Shown here: positions 49,522 through 58,051 of the stretch, piece after piece | How the letters are laid out: each line of letters starts with the position of its first letter | Position numbering within the stretch: the first letter of the stretch is position 1 | From: Gammaproteobacteria bacterium | Lineage (GTDB): Bacteria > Pseudomonadota > Gammaproteobacteria > Acidiferrobacterales > SZUA-150 | Direction of reading: 5' to 3' | NCBI GenBank assembly: GCA_029880545.1 | Contig: JAOUOD010000013.1 | Span: 1-64,000 of the forward strand | Length of the DNA: 64,000 nucleotides | Made by a program: the position numbers and the translations under genes | Notes under the pieces: model-generated | Told to the model about the DNA's origin: nothing | The model's database searches: none | What the model saw: only the letters and a program-made list of their open reading frames with translations

Positions 49522-50307
49522 TTATTTAAGCGATGCCTTGAGGAATGATTTCATTTCCGCCCAGGATGCCTTGTCTGCAGTTTCATTGTAAGCCAGCGGT
49601 ATATTGAACTTCTTGCCAAGCTCGGTGGCGCCCGGGTTGGTAAACGCGTGTACCGCTCCTTCATACTGCTTGAATGTCATGTCAGCACCGGCGGCTTTCA
49701 TTTCTTCCTTGAATGCCTCGATCTGCTCAGGCTTCACAAATGGGTCAGCCTGGCCATTGGCCACCAGGATACGGGACTTGATCGCGTTCTTTTGCGCCGG
49801 GCTGGCCGTACCGAGGCTGCCATGGAAGCTGACCACGGCGTCAAGGTCCACGCCCATGCGCGCCATCTCCAGGACGATACCGCCACCGAAACAATAGCCG
49901 ATCGCGGCCATCTTGCCACCATCCGTGTAAACCTTGTCGGCCAGCAGCGTGTAAGCAGCCAGGAAACGCGCCTTGGCAGCCGGCATGTTCTTTTTCACGG
50001 CACCGGAAAATTCCCCGGCCTGCTTGGGATGATCGGCCTGCTTGCCGTCACCGTACATGTCCAGCGCCATGGCCGCGTACCCAAGACCCGCCAGCATATC
50101 GGCACGCTTGCGCGCGTAGTCGTTATGGCCCCACCACTCGTGCACCACCAACACGCCGGGACGCTTGCCCTTGACCGCGTCATCATAAGCCAGGTAGCCC
50201 TTGTACGATTGACCATCCACCTGGTAGGTCACTTCTTCACCGACGACCTTGGCCTGGGCCAGGCCCGACCACAGCACTGCTGCCAATAATATAGATAAGA
50301 TCCGCAT
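49522..50307 (-). CDS. Exported dienelactone hydrolase family protein
   Basis: A 261-residue protein from ATG 50305-50307 with GGAG five bases upstream. A signal peptide ([19 protein letters not shown]) precedes the alpha/beta hydrolase. [18 protein letters not shown] carries the oxyanion Trp/His region, and the nucleophile elbow [14 protein letters not shown] has Cys instead of Ser, as in dienelactone hydrolase. The Asp lies in NGQADPF and the His in YEGAVHAF. Exported DLH-like proteins are common in proteobacteria with unknown substrates. msrA lies downstream after 40 bp on the same strand. Confidence 0.9.
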   Translation of the reverse strand: MRILSILLAAVLWSGLAQAKVVGEEVTYQVDGQSYKGYLAYDDAVKGKRPGVLVVHEWWGHNDYARKRADMLAGLGYAAMALDMYGDGKQADHPKQAGEFSGAVKKNMPAAKARFLAAYTLLADKVYTDGGKMAAIGYCFGGGIVLEMARMGVDLDAVVSFHGSLGTASPAQKNAIKSRILVANGQADPFVKPEQIEAFKEEMKAAGADMTFKQYEGAVHAFTNPGATELGKKFNIPLAYNETADKASWAEMKSFLKASLK

Positions 50308-50570
50308 CACTCCGTCCTCACGTGTTTGCCTGTTATGGGTGTGTCGTTTGTACTGCACGGGACCAAACGGACAGCTAGTGTCGCGCCCGTGGACATTACA
50401 ATCAAGGGCAGAATACAGCACGCGCACAAAGGGCATTACCGCCCGGCAATCCACCAACCTCGGTCACACGAGCTTCGGCTATAATTTACGCATTGCTCCT
50501 GACCGGGTGCGCCTTACCCGGCTTTTGGGCCCATGTTATGATGCGCCGACCAGAGGAGTTACTGTCACCC

Positions 50571-52379
50571 ATGCCTTCGCCATCGGAATCCACCACTGAA
50601 CACCAGGCCGATTTCGGCTGGCCGTACCTGCTGGGCATTGCCCGGCAATACCGCACCAAGCTCATCGGCGCCAACCTCATTGCCGTGCTGGCGGTAGTTA
50701 CCCTGGTTCCCGTTCCCTTGCTAATGCCGCTGCTGGTGGATGAAGTCCTGCTCAACAAGCCCGGCGCGCTTGTCGCCTTCATGAATTCACTTAGCCCGGA
50801 CAGCTGGCACGGACCCATACTATATATATGCGCAATACTGCTGCTGACCACGGTAATGCGACTGACGGCACTGGCGCTGGCCATCTGGCAAACCCGGCAG
50901 TTCACCATGATCGCCAAGGAAACGGTCTACCGCATACGCAAGGCACTGCTGCAACGCTTGCAGCGCATTTCCTTGTCGGAATACGAAACCCTGGGCTCCG
51001 GCACCGTTGCATCCTACTTTGTCACCGATCTGAATACCGTGGACGAATTTATCGGTGCATCCATCAGCAAGCTGATTATCAGCGCACTGTCACTGGTAGG
51101 GGTTAGCGCCATCCTGCTGTACATGCACTGGCAACTGGCGCTGTTTATCATCCTGATGAACCCGGTAGTGATTTATTTCACCGTGATAATGGGCAAGAAA
51201 GTCAAAACCCTCAAAAAGCGTGAGAACAGTGCATTTGAACTGTTCCAGCAATCCCTGGTGGAAACCCTGGACGCCATACTGCAGATACGTGCCGCCAACC
51301 GGGAAAAGCACTATCTCAACCGCGTCGGTGACTACGCGCGCAACATACGCAAGCATTCGGCATCATTCTCCTGGCGCTCCGACGCAGCCAACCGGTACTC
51401 CTTTGCCATATTCCTGGTCGGCTTCGACAGTTTTCGCGCCATCAGTATGTTAATGGTGGTGTTTTCCGACTTAACCATCGGCCAGATGATGGCAGTGTTC
51501 GGCTACCTGTGGTTCATGATGGGCCCGGTACAGGAAGTGTTGCATATTCAATACTCCTGGTTTGGCGCCAAGGCGGCCCTGGGGCGCATCAACAAGCTGT
51601 TGCAACTGCAGGAAGAGCCACAGTATTCGCACAAGACCAACCCCTTCGCCGATAAACCGACGGTAGGCGTACGACTGGAACATATCTGCTTTGCTTACGG
51701 CGACAAGGAACCGGTGCTGAAAGACATTTCACTGGAAGTAAAGGCTGGCGAAAAGATTGCCCTGGTCGGTGCCAGCGGTGGTGGCAAGTCCACGCTGGTG
51801 CAAGTGCTGCTGGGGTTGTACCCGGCACGATCCGGGCAACTGTATTTCGACGATGTACCGGTAACGGATATCGGCCTTGATGTTGTGCGTGACCATGTCG
51901 CCGTAGTTCTGCAGAAACCGGCCATGTTCAACGACAGCGTGCGCATGAACCTTGGCCTCGGCAAGGAAGAAACCGACGAACGCCTGTGGCAGGCACTGGA
52001 TATTGCCCAGCTGAAAGAAACCATTGAAGCCATGCCGGAAGGACTGGACACCGTTATCGGGCAGCAAGGCATTCGCCTGTCCGGTGGCCAGGCACAACGA
52101 CTGGCCATAGCACGCATGATACTGATGGACCCCAAGGTCATTATTCTTGACGAGGCCACCTCGGCACTGGATACGGAAACAGAGTCCCGGTTACACAAGG
52201 CGCTTGCCACGTTCCTGCAACAACGCACTACATTCATCATTGCCCATCGACTCAGCGCCGTCAGGCAGGCAGACCGCGTCTACGTGTTTGAGGATGGACA
52301 CATCATCGAAGAAGGTTCGCATGATCAATTGATACAACAGGGTGACCTGTACAGCCGGTTATACGGCAACCAGCACTAA
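50571..52379 (+). CDS. ABC exporter (fused permease and ATPase)
   Basis: About 602 residues from ATG 50571-50573. GAGGAG lies 13 bases upstream, and a slightly longer form is also open, so the start is uncertain. Six transmembrane segments lie between about residues 20 and 330. The ATPase part has Walker A GASGGGKST near residue 405, a Q-loop, signature LSGGQAQRLAIARM near 510, Walker B VIILDEATSALD, and a switch His in AHRLSAV. This is the MsbA/ABCB homodimer type. Cargo could be lipid or drug. The gene has no adjacent outer-membrane partner. Confidence 0.9.
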   Translation: MPSPSESTTEHQADFGWPYLLGIARQYRTKLIGANLIAVLAVVTLVPVPLLMPLLVDEVLLNKPGALVAFMNSLSPDSWHGPILYICAILLLTTVMRLTALALAIWQTRQFTMIAKETVYRIRKALLQRLQRISLSEYETLGSGTVASYFVTDLNTVDEFIGASISKLIISALSLVGVSAILLYMHWQLALFIILMNPVVIYFTVIMGKKVKTLKKRENSAFELFQQSLVETLDAILQIRAANREKHYLNRVGDYARNIRKHSASFSWRSDAANRYSFAIFLVGFDSFRAISMLMVVFSDLTIGQMMAVFGYLWFMMGPVQEVLHIQYSWFGAKAALGRINKLLQLQEEPQYSHKTNPFADKPTVGVRLEHICFAYGDKEPVLKDISLEVKAGEKIALVGASGGGKSTLVQVLLGLYPARSGQLYFDDVPVTDIGLDVVRDHVAVVLQKPAMFNDSVRMNLGLGKEETDERLWQALDIAQLKETIEAMPEGLDTVIGQQGIRLSGGQAQRLAIARMILMDPKVIILDEATSALDTETESRLHKALATFLQQRTTFIIAHRLSAVRQADRVYVFEDGHIIEEGSHDQLIQQGDLYSRLYGNQH

Positions 52380-52499
52380 GCAAGCACGATTCGACTCGGC
52401 GAGATTTCCGGTAAATCATATTTATGCAGCCCGGCTTTTCAGATTCCCGGGCAGGCTGAAATACGAGGGAAGCTTGTAGCCACCTAAAGTTGCGGGAAT

Positions 52500-52910
52500 T
52501 TAGTCGGCGCCTTCCTGATCCCGGTGCCAGTCCCACGCACAGTCCACGTGAGCGCGAACCGCGATCATGCCTTCGAGACCATCCTGCAACATCATCTCCA
52601 GTGGTATACGGCCACCGAGTCGTGGCTGAACCTGGCCGATCCAGAAGCCGGCCATTTGCGAGTTGCGCGGGTAGCTGGTGCGCAGTGCATCGGCGATACC
52701 AAGCAGGTGTTCGATACGCTCGTTGGTAGAATCAGACTCCGGCAGCGGCGTCGCGTCGTGGTATTGCTTCATGGCCCTGGGCTTGGTTTTTGGTGGCAGA
52801 TCCAGAAGTACTATTTGCTGTGCCGGGGAAATGGCCCAGGAATCGAGCATATCCAGCACGATCTGGCCGAGCTGCAGGCGTTCTTCCGGGCTGAGACTGG
52901 CGATTTGCAT
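52500..52910 (-). CDS. MbcA/ParS-type antitoxin-like protein
   Basis: A 136-residue protein from ATG 52908-52910, though the ribosome-binding site is not clear and a longer form is open. The last 60 residues read RIEHLLGIADALRTSYP, then RLGGRIPLEMMLQDGLEGMIAVRAHVDCA. This is the MbcA/ParS/Xre toxin-binding (DUF2384-type) domain, whose partner is normally a RES-domain toxin. The N-terminal part (LSPEERLQLGQIVLDMLDSW, then DLPPKTKPRAMKQY) is a helix-turn-helix-like region. No RES-domain gene is adjacent, so it may be an orphan or a regulator. It is divergent from nadA. Confidence 0.7.
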   Translation of the reverse strand: MQIASLSPEERLQLGQIVLDMLDSWAISPAQQIVLLDLPPKTKPRAMKQYHDATPLPESDSTNERIEHLLGIADALRTSYPRNSQMAGFWIGQVQPRLGGRIPLEMMLQDGLEGMIAVRAHVDCAWDWHRDQEGAD

Positions 52911-53146
52911 GGGAAACAACAGGCACGCATTGAACAAGGTCGGCAAGAATAGCACAGGCCCAGGGAGGCCTGAAGAAGGTCTAACGCAGGGTTCGGCGCG
53001 GTTTGTGGGGGTATTGGCCAAATTTGGGCGGAAAATTTCAACAGTTTCGGTATAAATATGAAAATCAGGCATTGCGGTCGATGCCCGGTTTGGCCGAGAA
53101 TCGCAGGTTCACAGCATTGTGTCTGCTGGCGAGGGCGGATGCAGAA

Positions 53147-54214
53147 ATGACATATATCAGCACAAAACACGGTAACAGCAAAATTGAGGCCCCGGCGCTG
53201 CCGGCGCCCCCGCATTACAGCGATGAGACGCTGCGAAACCTGAAGCAACGGGCCAAAGACCTGCTCCGGGAGCAGGATGCCGTTCTGGTCGCACACTACT
53301 ACACCGATGCCCTGCTGCAGGAGTTGGCCGAGGAAACCGGCGGCCTGGTCTCCGATTCGCTGGATATGGCCCGCTTCGGGCAGACACAGACCAATTCGAC
53401 ACTGGTGGTTGCCGGTGTCCGGTTCATGGGTGAAACCGCTAAAATCCTCAGCCCCGACAAGCGCGTTCTCATGCCGACCCTGGACGCCGAATGCTCACTG
53501 GACCTGGGTTGCCCGGCTGATGAATTCATTGCTTTTTGTGATCAACACCCGGATCGCACTGTCGTTGTCTACGCCAATACCAGCGCCAAGGTGAAAGCCC
53601 GGGCCGACTGGGTGGTGACATCCAGTATTGCGGTCAGCCTGGTAGAGCACTTGCATGCACGTGGCGAAAAGATTCTCTGGGCGCCTGACCAGCACCTGGG
53701 CAGCTACATACGCGACCTCACCGGTGCTGATATGCTGCTGTGGCACGGCAGCTGCGTCATCCACGAGGCCTTCAAGGCTGAGGCCATCAGCACACTGAAA
53801 AACCGGTACCCGGACGCAGCCGTGCTCGTGCACCCGGAATCACCGGAAAGCGTTGTTGCCCTGGCCGACGTCGTTGGCTCAACGTCGCAGCTTATCCAGG
53901 CAGCTCGCGATCTGCCCAACCCGGTTTGCATCGTCGCTACCGACAACGGCATTTTCTACAAGATGCAGCAGGCTGCGCCGAACAAGAAACTGATTGAAGC
54001 ACCAACACGAGGCGATGGCGCCACCTGCGAATCCTGCGCCCACTGCCCGTGGATGGCCATGAACAGCCTCGAAAACCTGATCGAGGCACTGGAAACCGGC
54101 AAAAATGAAATTCACGTGGATGAATCGATTCGTACGAATGCGCTCAAATCCACGCAACGCATGATCGACTTTGGCAAAGGCCTGAGCACGACGAAGCTGG
54201 CGAAAACCGCCTGA
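53147..54214 (+). CDS. nadA: Quinolinate synthase
   Basis: A 355-residue protein from ATG 53147-53149; the ribosome-binding region is the GAGGGCGG stretch about 10 bases upstream. NadA joins iminoaspartate with dihydroxyacetone phosphate to quinolinate, the first step in NAD formation. Key residues are visible: [31 protein letters not shown], and three [4Fe-4S] ligand Cys in [20 protein letters not shown] and [14 protein letters not shown]. Length is that of the normal bacterial enzyme. The MbcA-like gene is divergent 236 bp away. Confidence 0.95.
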   Translation: MTYISTKHGNSKIEAPALPAPPHYSDETLRNLKQRAKDLLREQDAVLVAHYYTDALLQELAEETGGLVSDSLDMARFGQTQTNSTLVVAGVRFMGETAKILSPDKRVLMPTLDAECSLDLGCPADEFIAFCDQHPDRTVVVYANTSAKVKARADWVVTSSIAVSLVEHLHARGEKILWAPDQHLGSYIRDLTGADMLLWHGSCVIHEAFKAEAISTLKNRYPDAAVLVHPESPESVVALADVVGSTSQLIQAARDLPNPVCIVATDNGIFYKMQQAAPNKKLIEAPTRGDGATCESCAHCPWMAMNSLENLIEALETGKNEIHVDESIRTNALKSTQRMIDFGKGLSTTKLAKTA

Positions 54215-54371
54215 AGCCTGGCCCGGATCACCGATCCCGCAGGCCTGCACCGCCGCAAGCAGAACCAACAAACCGGTGATAGGCAGCGCAACTGCCCCGG
54301 ACTTTTCGCGCAACGCGCTTCCTTGTCGATACGCTGTACCAGCTCAAGGCTCGCGCTATTCGTTCTTCCAG

Positions 54372-55028
54372 TCAGGCCTGCTCATCAAACAAGTAACGTT
54401 CGCACCAGTTGGCGGCCAGTTCGGAAACCCTCTCCAGGGTGCCTGGCTCCTCGAACAAATGCGTGGCGCCGGGGACAATCTCGATTTTCTTGTCACACTC
54501 CAGCGCCGAATACGCATTCCTGTTGAATTCGATCACGGCCGCGTCATTGCTGCCGACAACCAGCAAGGTCGGCGCCTTCACTCTCGCCAACTCGTCGGCA
54601 CTGACAAGATCAGGGCGACCACCCCGGGAAACTACGGCGTTGATATCTTCCGGAAGATGCGCTGCTGCTTTCAATGCAGCGGCAGCCCCGGTGCTGGCGC
54701 CGAAGTAAGCGATTTTCTTGTACCGGTATGCGGCCTTGTCCTTAAGCCAGTCAGTTACCTGGACCAGGCGATCGGTTAACAGTGAAATGTTGAACCGGTT
54801 TTCGTATACCTTGTCTTCCTCCAGCGTAAGCAAATCAAACAGCAAAGTGCCAAAACCGCGATCAACCAGTATGTCAGCTACATAATTATTGCGCCTGCTT
54901 AACCGACTGCTGCCGCTGCCGTGGGCAAATATCACGATGCCCGATGCCTCTTCCGGCATGGTCAGTATGCCTTTAAGAAATACCTCGCCCACCGGAATGG
55001 TGACATCGCTTTTCTGTAACACGCTCAT
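54372..55028 (-). CDS. Alpha/beta hydrolase (DLH-like), paired with a phosphoribosyltransferase
   Basis: A 218-residue protein from ATG 55026-55028. The hydrolase layout has FAHGSGSSRLSRRNNYVAD, the nucleophile elbow FGASTGAAAAL with Ser near residue 112, VVGSNDAAVI with the Asp, and PGATHLFEEP with the His. No signal is present, so it is cytoplasmic. It lies 17 bp behind a phosphoribosyltransferase gene on the same strand. In many bacteria the two are fused or adjacent, and this pair fits that pattern. Substrate and pathway are unknown. Confidence 0.87.
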   Translation of the reverse strand: MSVLQKSDVTIPVGEVFLKGILTMPEEASGIVIFAHGSGSSRLSRRNNYVADILVDRGFGTLLFDLLTLEEDKVYENRFNISLLTDRLVQVTDWLKDKAAYRYKKIAYFGASTGAAAALKAAAHLPEDINAVVSRGGRPDLVSADELARVKAPTLLVVGSNDAAVIEFNRNAYSALECDKKIEIVPGATHLFEEPGTLERVSELAANWCERYLFDEQA

Positions 55029-55045
55029 ACGCCATGCCTCCCTAT

Positions 55046-55690
55046 TTATGCCCGCTCAAGGTCAAACCGCCTGAGTATGGCCACAACTTCTTCATCAGAA
55101 AGCTGATCGAATTCATCGTAGTAAGCGCCGACAGCGCCGAGATAAAACTTGTCCACGGACAATGCAACAACGTCGTCAACCTCCTGGCGCAACAGCGCCT
55201 CGGTATCGGCCGGTACCACGGGCACGGCAACGACTACTTTTTCGGCCTTTCGCGCCCACGCGTCCAGGATGGCTGCGCGCATGGTCAAGCCCGTGGCAAT
55301 ACCATCGTCGACAAGAATTGCCATCCTGCCTTCCAGTTCAGGTGCAGTTCGGCCAACCGAATAGACTTCCCGACGACGACGCGACTCTGCGCGCTCCTCG
55401 GTGACACGATGTTCCAGCCAGTGACTGTCAACTGATGCGACCTCGCGCTCATTACAAACGGTGTCACCATGCTCAGACACGGCACAGATGGCGTATTCCG
55501 GGCTGTAGGGATGACCGATCTTGCGGGGAATGATCAGGTCAAGCGGTACGTGCAGCGCACGAGCCACTTCGATACCCAGCGGCAGACCACCCCTGGGCAG
55601 AGGATAAACGACGGCATCGACCTGGCTGTATTTTTTCGCCAATGCCTCGGCCAGCAATCTACCCGCCTCAGTACGATCACGAAAATGCAT
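55046..55690 (-). CDS. Phosphoribosyltransferase
   Basis: A 214-residue protein from ATG 55688-55690, with GGAGG seven bases upstream. The PRPP-binding motif is AILVDDGIATGLTMRAA near residue 125. The N-terminal loop YPLPRGGLPLGIEVARAL supplies the pyrophosphate loop. This is a type I phosphoribosyltransferase fold similar to the ComF or hypoxanthine types. The substrate is unknown. It is upstream of the alpha/beta hydrolase and co-transcribed with it. The region upstream (55691-56304) would hold the promoter. Confidence 0.9.
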   Translation of the reverse strand: MHFRDRTEAGRLLAEALAKKYSQVDAVVYPLPRGGLPLGIEVARALHVPLDLIIPRKIGHPYSPEYAICAVSEHGDTVCNEREVASVDSHWLEHRVTEERAESRRRREVYSVGRTAPELEGRMAILVDDGIATGLTMRAAILDAWARKAEKVVVAVPVVPADTEALLRQEVDDVVALSVDKFYLGAVGAYYDEFDQLSDEEVVAILRRFDLERA

Positions 55691-56304
55691 AACTGCCTCC
55701 TGATCGACCTCACGGCAGTGTTATCCGTTCGGCTGAAATCCAAGACTTCCGGTAACAGCCGCCTTCACGAACCCGGGCGCACGACCCATGCAATGCAATA
55801 ACTCGTTGCAGTTACAGACATAAGCGTCCGGCGCATGGCGATTACCATTAAAAAAACACCGGCCCTTCTCCAGATCCATGTAAAGCTGTCGGCACCGTCG
55901 TCGAATATCGGCGAGTTACGAAGCTCCGGGTCGGACACACCAGCATCAGGCAGGCTTCCAGCACACGCCATGGCAACCTCCCATCAGTAATCATATTAAG
56001 CAGTTTGGTAATATGACTGCCTTGATCCTGCTCAAGCTATTCGGCCTCACAGGACAAAGCTTGTTGACAGCCAGGCTGGAATACTCCTGATCCAAACATA
56101 TTAGTATCTGCTGATTGTCGATAGATTGCGTTGACCGGAGTCAATGATCATCGTCGAGGATGTTATCGCCTCATGTGGATGAAAAACCGGCTGCAACCTG
56201 TTTCCGCCAGACGGCTGACCAGCCTCCAGGCGATGAATGTTGTTACCTTCTGTTGCAAAAAAAAAGCGGCCGTTGGCCGCTTTTTTGTTTCCTGTTCCAG
56301 GTGA
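55691..56304. other. Intergenic region, no gene seen
   Basis: A 614-bp stretch between the phosphoribosyltransferase operon and soeC. A 68-codon minus-strand frame at 55765-55971 has no known motif or ribosome-binding site. The right end holds the soe terminator at 56257-56286. The rest contains likely promoter sequence for the phosphoribosyltransferase gene but no repeat or RNA gene I can name. Confidence 0.4.
56257..56286 (-). terminator. Terminator of the soe operon
   Basis: An A-run, gcggcc (56266-56271), loop gtt, ggccgc (56275-56280) and a T-run make a strong intrinsic terminator readable in both directions. It begins 18 bases after the soeC stop codon. Confidence 0.92.
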
Positions 56305-57282
56305 TCACCCAATCGTCTGGTAATACAAATTCTGTGGATGATTCGCCTGGGCAAAAAAGAACCAACGCTCGGCAAGCAGGCCAATATACTGAATGACGAA
56401 TGCGCTATACAGCAGCACCGGCGAATGGCTGCTCATCCCGGAATACAACAACAGCAGCGGCACCGGAAATACCAATACCAGGAACACCCACTTGATCGAG
56501 CGGAACAACCACATTGGTGCACCATGAAAGAATTCGCGGGTATTGAACGAACCACCCATTGCACCCATGGATCGTTGGCTGATATGCGAATGACGCACAC
56601 CAATTGCCGTGCGCATGGATGAGCGCTGCTTCAGGTGGGCATTTCGAATCAGCGATGCAGCACGGGTAGCCAGGGCGGAGACAGTAATTATCATTGCCCA
56701 GACACCGTAGAAATTAACAAGATCCGGCGCACCGTAGGTCGAGAATGCCGTGGCCAACACAAAACCGGAAGCTGTTCCCAGCAACAGGTAGTTGATCACC
56801 GTCAAGGAACTGTGCCATTCCTGTATGAACTTGATGCAGGCGTAAATCATGCCGGTACACAGGAACAGAGCAAACGTTGCCAAGGCAACAAAAGCGCCAA
56901 CCACCAGGGTCAGGTCGCCGCGGACATTGGTCTGTATGCCAAACAGGCTCAGTTCCCAACCCAGGTGATGCAATACGCCATAGACAAACACACCGCCTAT
57001 AACAATCGGCAATACGATAACCTCACGGGACAGCCATGATGTGCGCCAGCGTGCGGCGGCGCGCCACGCGCGTTCCGGGTGACCAAGATGAAAAAACGAT
57101 GCCAACAGGCCGGTAACCAGCAATACAAATGCAACCAGGCTGCCAATGGTATAGAACAGGCTGTTCTGCGGAGGCAGCAGGTTGAGCACACTGTAGGACT
57201 CACCCGTATACAACGCCAGGAACAGGCCCTGGCCTGCACCGATAAGAGTGGTTAGGAAAACTACTGAAAAAGCCGGATGCAT
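56305..57282 (-). CDS. soeC: Sulfite dehydrogenase membrane anchor subunit SoeC
   Basis: A 325-residue protein from ATG 57280-57282. It is a DmsC/NrfD-like polytopic membrane protein with about eight helices, starting MHPAFSVVFLTTLIGAGQGLFLALYTGE, which is characteristic of SoeC. Later blocks are ASFFHLGHPERAWRAAARWRTSW (conserved His-Pro-Glu) and a long hydrophilic loop with a GGSFNTREFFHGAP stretch. It anchors SoeAB and passes electrons from sulfite to the quinone pool. The gene is last in soeABC, ending in a strong terminator. Lengths of all three subunits match known SoeABC. Confidence 0.9.
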   Translation of the reverse strand: MHPAFSVVFLTTLIGAGQGLFLALYTGESYSVLNLLPPQNSLFYTIGSLVAFVLLVTGLLASFFHLGHPERAWRAAARWRTSWLSREVIVLPIVIGGVFVYGVLHHLGWELSLFGIQTNVRGDLTLVVGAFVALATFALFLCTGMIYACIKFIQEWHSSLTVINYLLLGTASGFVLATAFSTYGAPDLVNFYGVWAMIITVSALATRAASLIRNAHLKQRSSMRTAIGVRHSHISQRSMGAMGGSFNTREFFHGAPMWLFRSIKWVFLVLVFPVPLLLLYSGMSSHSPVLLYSAFVIQYIGLLAERWFFFAQANHPQNLYYQTIG

Positions 57283-57317
57283 GGCGACTCCAATCTCTGT
57301 ATTCGTTTGACCGGTTG

Positions 57318-58049
57318 TTACCAGCTGGTAACGTCGTCCAGTGTTGGCGCCTGGACCGGGCCTTCGGGACGATCGGTTTCCTTCTTGAGCGGATTGTCGG
57401 AACGCTCAAGTTCGTCTTCATGAATCGTGATGCGCATCTTGCGTCGCGGCAGGTAGTGGTTGGCCGGTTGCGTACCCCATTCTGGCTGCAACTGGTAACC
57501 ACCCTCTTCGCGAATGGCAATGGACACTTCCGATTCCGGGTCATGTACGTCACCAAACAGGCGGGCGCTGGTCGGGCAGGCACGTACACATGCCGGTTTG
57601 CGCTCGGACTCGGGCAGGCTCATGTCGTAGATTCGATCCACGCACAGCGTACACTTCTTCATGACTTTCTGCTTTTCGTCCAGCTCGCGGGCGCCATACG
57701 GGCACGCCCACGAACAATATTTGCAACCAATGCACTTGTCATAATCAACAAGCACAATGCCGTCTTCTTCACGCTTGTAACTGGCACCGGTCGGGCAAAC
57801 CGGTACACACGGCGGGTCTTCGCAATGCAGGCAACTCTTCGGGAAGTGCAGCGTTTCCGAGTGCGGGTAATCACCCACTTCGTAAGTCTGCACGCGATTA
57901 AAGAAGGTCCCTGTCGGATCTTCACCGTAGGGGTTCTGGTCCACCATAAACCCGGCTTCACCGGACGTATTCCATTCCTTGCAGCTGGTCACGCAGGCAT
58001 GACAACCCACGCAAACATTCAGATCAATAACCAATGCCAACTGTGTCAT
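57318..58049 (-). CDS. soeB: Sulfite dehydrogenase iron-sulfur subunit SoeB
   Basis: A 243-residue protein from ATG 58047-58049. It begins QLALVIDLNVCVGCHACVTSCK and has four ferredoxin-type Cys clusters: CVGCHACVTSC, CLHCEDPPCVPVCPTGA, CIGCKYCSWACPYGA and CTLCVDRI..., then ACVRACPTSA, as in DmsB/PsrB-like proteins. It carries [4Fe-4S] clusters from SoeA to SoeC. There is no Tat signal, consistent with a cytoplasmic location. It is 35 bp from soeC and overlaps nothing; soeA ends two bases upstream. All Cys appear intact. Confidence 0.93.
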   Translation of the reverse strand: MTQLALVIDLNVCVGCHACVTSCKEWNTSGEAGFMVDQNPYGEDPTGTFFNRVQTYEVGDYPHSETLHFPKSCLHCEDPPCVPVCPTGASYKREEDGIVLVDYDKCIGCKYCSWACPYGARELDEKQKVMKKCTLCVDRIYDMSLPESERKPACVRACPTSARLFGDVHDPESEVSIAIREEGGYQLQPEWGTQPANHYLPRRKMRITIHEDELERSDNPLKKETDRPEGPVQAPTLDDVTSW

Positions 58050-58051
58050 GC

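Noticed and set aside
55765-55971. Minus-strand frame of 68 codons
   Set aside because: No start signals or recognised features; likely chance.
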